From positions 618,888-682,887 of the forward strand of contig JACEVL010000774.1 of NCBI GenBank assembly GCA_020284085.1: a DNA stretch of 64,000 bases, in the 5' to 3' direction. Positions 55,994 through 64,000 of this stretch are shown here, one piece after another. The position numbers were made by a program, and so were the translations under genes. The notes under the pieces are model-generated. The model did no database searches. It had not been told where the DNA came from and was given only the letters and a program-made list of their open reading frames with translations. The stretch's first letter is position 1, and each line of letters starts with the position of its first letter. This DNA comes from Aporrectodea caliginosa. Lineage: Eukaryota; Annelida; Clitellata; Crassiclitellata; Lumbricidae.

Positions 55994-56605
55994 TAGCAGA
56001 AGTCAGCATCTCAATTTTCACGTCTTCCATCCGCCGTCGACATCCTTTTAAATAGGACAGATTTGCCACTAATCACGTCATCAGTCGGAATCTGACAGGA
56101 AAGTGACGGACATAGCGCGCCATCAGATGGACATGTCCACATTGTCCAGGCGACAGTCCGAATCAGACAGGGTCCTTCCGAAATTGTTAATCAACAGACT
56201 GACAATCTCTTCGAATTAGTTGAACGAATAGATCGAACAAGGTTCCCTACATGAGTTGGATTCCGTGGGAAAACCTCCTGACCCAAGGTGTACTAGGTCT
56301 ACAATTGCCATGTTAAATACCGCCTCCCTTCAACCATTCGGCACCTCGGGAATTCCTAATGGCGGTAAGGTATGGTATGCGCTGGAAGCCATCGCAACGG
56401 CTGTCAATCACTGCAGACGTAACGACAGGGTCCGATTTGTCGGGGGTTGGACCCCCTGCTTCTTCCTTTGAACCCCTTGCTTCTAGCCTTTAGCCGACCC
56501 CCTCAAATTCGTTACCCACAGTCCTACACCAAACGACTCCATTATGACCAGTCGGCCTGGCCCAGCTTCTCCCTCCCTCTCTCCTACTCTCTCTGAAAGC
56601 CCATG

Positions 56606-56670
<65 letters not shown>

Positions 56671-57399
56671 ATTATATATAATTATATATATATATAATGG
56701 TCACCGTTGTCTTGAGTAGGCTAGTAAAGTTTGTTCTCTCTACTCGATCACTTTCCTCCTTTTCCTCTGTCTCTCTGTGTTGCTGTTTGATATATTATGC
56801 ATGTCACGTGAAAGCACCATCTGCTTTTGGATTAAGGTAGAAGAAAGTTATCTTTCAACAACAAAACTTCTACACCGGTTATAGTTAACAGACCCATAGG
56901 ATCAGGTTTCCCCCCAGTATGCTTCAGGCGTGGACTCCGGGTATAGGAGCCTGGGTCCATGGCACTAGATAGTCGCCCTGCTGACCTTTCCTCTTTCCCT
57001 TTGCCAGGCGGGGAATCCGAAATATTTAGTACTTCATGGGCCAGGACAGTAGCGCTGAGTCATAAGCCGTGGGATACCAGTCTGTACGCTTGCCGTTATC
57101 GAAAATTAAGCGACATCAACTGAACGGAGCTCGGTTTAAGAAATTGTAAGAAAAACGTTCAACAGCTGCAACAAGTTCCATGGTGTTCATGGCAGCTATT
57201 TTGAGGGCACTGATTGCTCAGCAATTTCAGATAAACAAGACATTGAACCGAATCATGCCACAGCGGTTTTATCAGCCAGAGTGAAGTAGCGCATCAATAA
57301 ATGTTGCTGAAGAGTGAAGACTTTGCAGATATATCAAAGATAGAAAAGTTTTGTGTCTGGTAAGAGCCACATATTCATATCATTGAATAACGTTCACTA
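55994..57399. other. Intergenic; (TA)n tract, no gene recognised
   Basis: Holds a (TA)n run at 56609-56695. Frames such as 56256-56468 have no known motif. Confidence 0.4.
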
Positions 57400-57745
57400 T
57401 TGTATTGTATTGCATTGTATTGTATTTATTAATTTATATGGCGCTACTCACAGCAGTGGCCATTCAGTAGCGCTCCCAGTACGAGAACCCCTAGAGAAGT
57501 AAGAAGGTTTTGAGGAGGGAGAAGGCTGTAGGGAGAGACCCAGAAAGAATGGTAACAAGTGGACAGGAGGGAAGGGCATTGTGGCATCTAGTGTGGGATC
57601 TAGTTTGGGCCACTACTAACATACGCCTATAATTATTTTTAAACTGAAAGTTTTGTAGAAATAGTCGCAACCCGAGAGGTTTCATAAAGAAACGTTTCTT
57701 ATGAGTAAAACTAACTTGGAGAAAAATAGTTGATATTATGGTCAA
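57400..57745 (-). mobile_element. LINE 3' tail fragment, (ACAAT)n
   Basis: ATTGTATTGTATTGCATTGT, AATTTATATGGCGCTACTC, then decayed C-terminal RT coding (57491-57745). A hAT tip (AGGTTGGGAATCACTG) lies at 57792-57807. Confidence 0.6.
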
Positions 57746-58131
57746 CGGTGCCGCTGATCTGCCGTTAGTAGGCCTAAGGGCGCAATGCTCTCAAAAAGGT
57801 TGGGAATCACTGCCATAATTATTCATCGATTAGTACATTGTGTATTTTTTTACACTGATGCATTGTAATTATAATAATTATTATGCGATAGCCTAAGTAA
57901 GCCTAATGTAATGTAAATCTTCAGAATTTCTCAGCGCCACACAAAAGGCACCAGCTTATTCACAGGTAGGCCTACTATTGTCTGTTTTATCAAATCCGCA
58001 CTAGTCAGGTTGTTTTGTCCGTTTCCGTGTCAGTTCAGAATCCGGACAGAGGCTTAATATTGGCACCATGTGTTTTGAGTGTGTCATTTTGTGTTTTACA
58101 TGCTAGGATTTACGATTCTTTCCGTAATAGT

Positions 58132-59454
58132 CTACGGCAAGTGAGTGAGCCTTTCGAGGTTAGCCAGCTGTTGTTGGATGTTTTCGAGTCTTGCCAGCGA
58201 CTCAAGTGCAGACTTTTCCACTCCACTTAACCGGTTCTCTAATTTTCCAAGGGCGAGAGTAATTGTCCCTTGGCCATTATAGAGATCGATCATGCTGATG
58301 CTTCCATCGCTGACAAGTCTCTTCTGCTGTTTAATCTGTCGGAATACGTGTAATGCGGCCATAAGGTAGCGGTGATGATAGTACGACATGCGACTGTCTG
58401 CCCCGTTTTTTGACCGCGCTCTATGCAAGAGCCAGGCACATCGAACGATATTAGCGGCGGCCACCTTGTAGCTGCTCTGCAGTTGAACTGTCGTTACGAA
58501 GTTATGAACATATCGTTCAGCTGTTGACATCTCTAGTTTCTGTGTTAAAACGGCAACAACTAGGGCCATGCAACCAATGCCGAAGAAGCCGGTGAAGACT
58601 GCGACCAGTTGGCCGCAGTAGGACCGAGGCACAAGGTCTCCGTAGCCCACAGTTAGGAAGGTTATGAGGATGAGCCATAGGGAGCTGGGCAGGCTAAAGT
58701 GACTGGGATCGCACGCTCGCAGCGTCCATGAGGCGGTTATGAGAACGACGAGGATAAGGCAGACGAGAACTCTCACTGGGCTGACGAGCATCATCGATCG
58801 AAAGATAAAGGAGAACGTAAAGCGAATGCGGTTCATCGCTCCCAAAGATTGCATCGACGCATCAGTGCACAGTTTACTGTGTAGAACAACAGCTCGACAG
58901 ATAAGGAAGCCGCGCAGAAACATCAGAATCGATAGGTATATGTCAACTGGAATCACGTCTTCATGTGGAAACTGCCGAGCCTGCCGCCGCAACTCCACAG
59001 CCTCCTCTTCCTGATTTACCAACAGCTCTTCGGTTGACCGAAGGCTTTCTGCGACGTATAAAATTCCAGGTGGAGGTGGATGGATGGCACATGCAAGCAG
59101 TTCAAGACAGGGAATGATCAAGCGCTTTGGCGTCATCACAAGCAGCCAGCTGTCGACGAAATTGTCATTCATTTGAAGTTCTATGTCCGTTTTGTGGTAC
59201 CAGACGAGAAAGACGAGCAGAAGAGCAGTCGAAGCAGAAACAGCCAACTTCAGAAAAAAAGTTGGGGGATCGTTTGAAGAACAAATTCCTGTCAGTACCA
59301 ATTCCACTTGGAACACCATTAGTGCAATTCCCATCATCGCCGTTCCCAGCGTAATATCGGAAATCAGCCGCAGCTTCCAGGACAGAATCCTGCGTCTGGC
59401 AAGTCTGTATCCGGCGTTTTCTGTCTTCCAAAACTGTTTCCGCGACGATTTCAT
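58132..59454 (-). CDS. SK-type calcium-activated potassium channel, intronless
   Basis: An uninterrupted 440-codon frame. It resembles KCNN/SK channels throughout, starting Y-R-L-A-R-R-R near residue 16. Segments: S1 35-57, S2 70-88, S3 111-125, S4 170-192 (few basic residues), S5 228-246, pore helix and filter T-V-G-Y-G-D at 268-273, S6 283-303, and a calmodulin-binding region at about 311-385 (A-E-R-Y-V-H-N-F, V-A-A-A-N-I-V). A C-terminal heptad stretch follows at 400-437. Such channels sit in the plasma membrane and open when bound calmodulin senses calcium. The usual S-I-G-Y-G-D is T-V-G-Y-G-D here. The S3-S4 stretch is long and glutamate-rich (N-Q-E-E-E-A-V-E-L at 147-155). Vertebrate SK genes have several exons, so a single exon suggests a retrocopy or intron loss; the frame is intact and likely functional. 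No poly-A tract or target duplication was recognised. Confidence 0.93.
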   Translation of the reverse strand: MKSSRKQFWKTENAGYRLARRRILSWKLRLISDITLGTAMMGIALMVFQVELVLTGICSSNDPPTFFLKLAVSASTALLLVFLVWYHKTDIELQMNDNFVDSWLLVMTPKRLIIPCLELLACAIHPPPPGILYVAESLRSTEELLVNQEEEAVELRRQARQFPHEDVIPVDIYLSILMFLRGFLICRAVVLHSKLCTDASMQSLGAMNRIRFTFSFIFRSMMLVSPVRVLVCLILVVLITASWTLRACDPSHFSLPSSLWLILITFLTVGYGDLVPRSYCGQLVAVFTGFFGIGCMALVVAVLTQKLEMSTAERYVHNFVTTVQLQSSYKVAAANIVRCAWLLHRARSKNGADSRMSYYHHRYLMAALHVFRQIKQQKRLVSDGSISMIDLYNGQGTITLALGKLENRLSGVEKSALESLARLENIQQQLANLERLTHLP

Positions 59455-59644
59455 TTCTTATCGAAAAGTTTCTGAAACAGTAGTATGCAAACAGGCCAGA
59501 TTAGTTTTAGATAATTACTGTAGGCTATGCATGCACTGCATAAATGTTTTTTGATGTATAAAGAAATATAAACAAAACGGGACGTGCACGTTTCAAATTT
59601 GCGGTGACACTTCTCAGCTTATAGCGCGTTCCGCTCTTTCTCCG

Positions 59645-60258
59645 TTAAAACCTCGGAAATCTCATCCCAATCATGCCATCTCACCTTTGGTGTTCTGCAA
59701 GGTTCTGTTCGGGGCCTCTTCTGTTCATCCTCTACAGTCTACACTACTCCACTCAGCTCAGTTATCAAAGCCGGGACGTCATTTCGTTTTTTTTTCAGGG
59801 GCAAAATTTGCATTATTTATTTATTTTGTACGAAAGCTTGTGGAAAGACTGGGGCTTCGCCAGTAAGCAGGAACTTGACTCTCTGATCGCGCTGGTCCGC
59901 AAGTTGGTACGCCTTGGTTTCCTACCTAAATCTTTTCCCACCTTTGAGGAGCTTTGCTGATATAGACCTCTTTAGAAACATCTTAACTAGCCACACCCTC
60001 CACGACCTTCTCCCCCCTGTCAATTGCACTGGATACATCTGCGCCCACGCTCACATAACCGTGTTCTCCCTAGATTTTATTCCCTTCCCAGGCGTGGCTT
60101 CTTAGCTAGGATGCTGTAGCCTACTTTAGACATATGTTTTCTGGTTGACTTAATTTTCTTCTAATTATCGTTTTTTTCTTTACACATAAATTATTTCTGA
60201 CTTTGTATGTAAAGCGCTGAGCGTTTGCTTGCGTTTAATAAAGAACATTCTTACTTAC
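59645..60258 (+). mobile_element. jockey-type LINE 3' fragment with (TTAC)n
   Basis: Frame includes W-G-F-A-S-K-Q-E-L-D-S-L and F-L-P-K-S-F-P-T-F-E-E-L, nearly the same as 33765-34280. The end GCGTTTAATAAAGAACATTC runs into TTACTTAC. A foreign patch (GGGACGTCATTTCG) sits at 59775-59815. Confidence 0.85.
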
Positions 60259-60261
60259 TCA

Positions 60262-60749
60262 GGGGCCGTCCATAAATGACTTCACGCTATTTTGGCCGAT
60301 TTTTAAACCCCCTCCCCCCTCGTCACACTTCGTCACAAAAAGTAAGACCCCCTCTGAAAATGACGTCACAAAGCTCTGACCCCCTAAAACCAATTTCCAT
60401 GGCGAAGCAAAATGCTCCTTCATGGAACAAATAGCGAAAGCATTAATATTTTAAAATCTAACGGTGACCAAATATTGAAATAATTAGAAAATTATTAATA
60501 ATGGTGCCCGTATACATTAAAATAATTTAAAAAATAATGAAAATTTAATCGTCAAAATTAGTGCTGTTATTATTAAAATTAAATTGTTGTTAATTGTTAA
60601 ATTTAATAACATAGACCGGGTGTGACGTCAAAACGTAAACGTAGGGGAGGGTGTACCTACGTCAGACCACCCCACCCCATGTCACACATCGTCACAAATT
60701 CCCAACCCCCGCACCCCCTAGGTGCGTGACGTCATTTATGGACGGCCCC
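60262..60749. mobile_element. MITE, GGGCCGTCCATAAATGAC ends, copy 2
   Basis: Intact ends on both sides. A 45-bp extra block near 60630-60680 resembles the tip of the piggyBac-like element at 60892. It directly abuts the tail of a LINE. Confidence 0.87.
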
Positions 60750-60891
60750 TTACTTAAGTTGTATTGCGGTGACCTCATTTTACGCCACAACTTAAGCAAG
60801 CAAAAATATATCGAAGGAAAACTCAACGCCAACGCATGATGTAATAGGCCTATAAGATAACGTGTGCTGTTACTCATGAATAAGAAGTTAA

Positions 60892-61898
60892 CCCTCGGGC
60901 TACCAAGGGGGTTGGTACACCCTCCCCTACGTTTTTATGCATACGTTTTTTTCATATGGAATATAATTTTGACATTTTAGGTAGCTGTAGCAGATTCATT
61001 TGGGCACATTTTGAGGTAAACATCGTGGTGGTATCTCACGCCATTAAAAGTTATACCCGATATAGCCGAGGTACCAGAGGGGGTGGATACCACCCCCCTT
61101 GGTTTTTCGACTATAGCGCATTCATTTTTCTTCCTGGAAGAGAAACAAATATGCCGTTCTGTAGAGGGAATGCAGGGCTACATTTGTCTTGCTTACTTTT
61201 TTCTCTTTTGAAAATTGGAAGTGATCATAATAAATAATAATACCCATCATCTGGGTGAAAATGGCTGATGCAACATCACAACGTAAACCGATATTTCTAC
61301 ATAAAATTTTGTCGACAGCTACAGATTTAGAACTTATATTAGCTTAAACAGATAGGCCTACTGAAGGTGAAGTGAGAAGCCAGTTTACAGGAAGCATTCG
61401 CACAATCCAACGGGAGTAACTTGCAATAAATGCAAGGACCACTGACATAATTAGATCTATTTCACTGCCGTGAACAACAACGTGCTTGTTTCATGTTGCC
61501 TTTAGATTTCGCTACAAGCCTACAACTAAACAGACTATGGACTAGTTTGTTGACTATTGTTACAAATGAAGCATCATTAGGCCCTATGATTAAAATGTTC
61601 TTGGATACATAGATCAATTTCAAAACACACATAATCTGATATTTGTTTATCCAAAAAGTACAAAATGTATACGCAATAATATAAAATATCGCTAATTATC
61701 GGTTCCGTTGTTAAAAATTATGTAATTTCGAGATGCATTCACATAATGTACAACTAAATATGCCATTTTGTTCAGAAATGAATGCTGAATCCATTGCTGT
61801 ATTACAAGATACGATATGTGAAACCAAACACGAAATCCATGGGGGTGGTACCCACCCCCTGGTAGCCCGTGTTACAAAAAACCTCGGTAGCCTGAGGT
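60892..61898. mobile_element. piggyBac-like element with GGTACC-centred palindromes
   Basis: TTAA at 60888-60891 and 61899-61902. Tips CCCTCGGGCTACC and, reversed, ACCTCAGGCTACC. Three G/C palindromes of the form GGGGGTnGGTACnnCCC occur inside (near 60905, 61080 and 61842). No transposase frame. Confidence 0.75.
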
Positions 61899-62089
61899 TT
61901 AAGAAAAACATGAAATATATACAAGTGTGAATAAACTCGTACCCAACCTTCAAATAAAATATGATATGAGTCATATAACATTCTAATAATCACTCTATTG
62001 TAGCCTACTTTGTGATCTGGCGATGATTAAATATGTTTTCTGTCGTTGGATGATCTAACATGTTTTCTTCTTATTATTATTTTTTCTTT

Positions 62090-62250
62090 ATGTCTTACTG
62101 TGTTTGATTTTCTGCTGTCCTAGACTCCTATAGTGACGAATTAAGATATACTATTTCATCAAATGCACTGATATACATATAAAAAGTTGATTTTTCCATC
62201 AAATTCAGGGACATTTGCCCGCCTGCCCTCCCAAAATGACGTCCATGCAT
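62090..62250 (-). repeat. Copy of the GGGACGTCATTTTGG transposon end
   Basis: Reverse complement of 50624-50760: TGCTGTCCTAGACTCCTA, ATTTCATCAAATGCACTGA and AAAATGACGTCC in the same order. Confidence 0.75.
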
Positions 62251-62539
62251 CAAAACCTCCTCAGTTGATCATCATCAATATGCCGACGAGTCGACGACAC
62301 CCAACCCAATTAGGCCTATTCGTCTCTTTTTCCCCAAAAGCTTCTCCGAGCATCTTCTCCATGTGGTTACCCAAATCTTCTCCTGGATGACATCAAATAT
62401 CATGTGCCTGAACCCTCTAACCTTTGGGCCGGTGGCCGGGGATGGCCGAGGCAACGAACGATCATCACGAAGGCCTATAACTCTTAAACCGTGCCTGACT
62501 GCGTTTCACATGTAAAATACTACATGCCGTCGTCACACC

Positions 62540-63535
62540 ATTCATACACTACATATGTATATATATATATGTATATACATATATTATTATTATTATTATT
62601 TATTGCGTCAGAAACAGAACAAATAACAGTACACATCATGACAGAAACAGATCAGTCACTGCGCAACAGGAAGCCAGGAAAAAGCTAAAAGCTTATACCA
62701 CCCTGGCCCCTAGTACCTGGTTAACATTTCAGTCAACGTTTAGTGTCACACAGATCCAGAACAAATTATGAGAACAAATTATGCTAACAGGCAGCTAAGT
62801 TCAAATAGTTTTAGTACTATACATTAGACATTTTACACATTAAACAAATCATTAGCAAGTTCATAGAGCAAACAAATCTATATATACATATATACATATG
62901 TACATGTATATGTATATATGTATGTATACATATGTATATACAATTATACATATATTTATGTATCTACATGTATATGTATGTATATACTATAAATGTATAT
63001 AGATGTATGTGTATTTGTACATGTATATGTATATATATGTATGTACAAATATGTACTTTTGTATATGTACAAAGAAATATGTATTTATATATGTGTATTT
63101 TTGTGTATTTATGTATGTATCGGCATGTGTAAGTATATATATATATATGTATATAATATATATGTGTATTCATGTATATATACATGTATGTATGTATTTA
63201 TATATATATCTACATACATAATATATACATATATACAATTATACATATATACATAAATACATATACATGCATATATTTACATATGCATGTATATATACAC
63301 ACATGTACATATATATACGCATATACATATATATAGATATATATACATATATATACATATACATGTACATATACACATGCATCTATATACATATATAGTA
63401 TATACATACATATATACGTATAAATGTATATACATATATATATAAATATATACATATATATATAGAAATACACACACACATATATATCATATATATACAT
63501 ATCTCCATATATATAACATATGTAGGCTACATGTA
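62540..63535. repeat. (TA)/(ACATAT) microsatellite field
   Basis: From 62880 on it is TATATG/ACATAT words for about 650 bp. The many Tyr/Ile/Cys-rich frames here are low-complexity artefacts. An (ATT)n run lies at 62581-62602. Confidence 0.95.
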
Positions 63536-63551
63536 TATAGATATAATTTAA

Positions 63552-64000
63552 CAGTGTTGGGTATGAGTTAACTCAGATGAGTTTAAACTCACGAGTTAAC
63601 TCACTTGCTGTGATTTATGAGTTTGAGTTAACTCATCTTAAAGAGTGTGATTTATGAGTTTGAGTTAACTCATCTTAAAGAGTGTGAGTTATGAGTTTGA
63701 GTTAACTCATATTTTCTGTGAGTTTGAGTTATAACTCAATTATTTCAAACTCAACTCACTCGGCACATATTATGTTGAAACAAGCCGGTTTTTTAAATAT
63801 CGGAACAGGCTGTCACACACCAACTTTTAAAAACTTCTGCTTAAAGCTAATACCAGTCATGTTTGAGATGTGAAACATGTGGACTGTGGTGTTTACTTTG
63901 ACTCAGTAATAATAACCTGATTTATCCATTATCCCATTAATAATAATAACAGTTATACTAGTAATAATAAACTGATGATACCATTTCCTGTTAACTGTGT
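63552..64000. mobile_element. hAT element start, GAGTTTGAGTTAACTC family, cut by window end
   Basis: Tip CAGTGTTGGG, then three or more 38-bp units built on GAGTTTGAGTTAACTC and TTAAAGAGTGTGA. The right end is outside the window. Confidence 0.7.

Noticed and set aside
62932..63500. Tyr/Ile/Cys-rich frames of 60-96 codons
   Set aside because: They are read-outs of TA and ACATAT microsatellite DNA on both strands.

Overview
The window is animal nuclear DNA. It is AT-rich, its genes have introns with GT-AG borders, and it is packed with hAT, mariner, pogo-like, piggyBac-like, LINE and SINE sequence. The frequent word TAGGCCTA, the LINE tails ending in TTTATATAGCGCC, the foldback-type repeat and the gene content suggest an invertebrate, perhaps a marine deuterostome such as an echinoderm. 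The species call is an inference; nothing in the sequence proves it.

Two host genes can be supported. The first is the 5' part of a WWOX orthologue (WW domain-containing oxidoreductase) on the minus strand, spread over 36 kb. Its pieces are exon 1 (41164-41273), exon 2 (37900-37964), exon 3 (31023-31080), exon 4 (18313-18491), a fused exon 5/6 (9125-9320) and exon 7 (5086-5271). All six join in frame with consensus splice sites and give about 264 codons: WW domain 1, a nuclear localisation signal, WW domain 2, the NAD-binding Rossmann core and the N-H-L-G-H region. The YxxxK active-site exon and the last exon were not found and should lie beyond base 1. The second gene is an apparently intronless, intact small-conductance calcium-activated potassium (SK/KCNN-type) channel of 440 residues (58132-59454, minus).

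Nearly everything else is transposon. From 1 to 41 kb the WWOX introns are filled with LINE fragments, at least ten hAT elements with clear 8-bp target duplications, two pogo/Tigger-like elements, an AT-rich giant hairpin, a SINE and foldback-type inverted arrays. From 41.3 to 53.7 kb lies a stack of nested insertions: hAT inside hAT (42.0-43.6 kb), a jockey-type LINE split by a hAT and by a younger GC-rich LINE with a long RT frame (44.2-48.7 kb), and a mariner-type transposase gene split by a 1.7-kb insertion (49.5-52.7 kb). From 53.7 kb to the end come an unrecognised 210-codon frame, several MITEs, the SK gene, more LINE debris, a piggyBac-like element, a TA-rich microsatellite field and the start of another hAT.

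The strongest structural theme is that several unrelated-looking hAT families here have subterminal regions made of short tandem motifs (GGTCTTGGTCTCG, TTTTAGTTTTAG, TAATTGTAATTG, GTATTGGTATTG, GAGTTTGAGTTAACTC, GAGACCGAGAC). The second theme is a WWOX locus whose exon lengths and phases look deeply conserved while its introns collect mobile DNA and long AT-rich hairpins.
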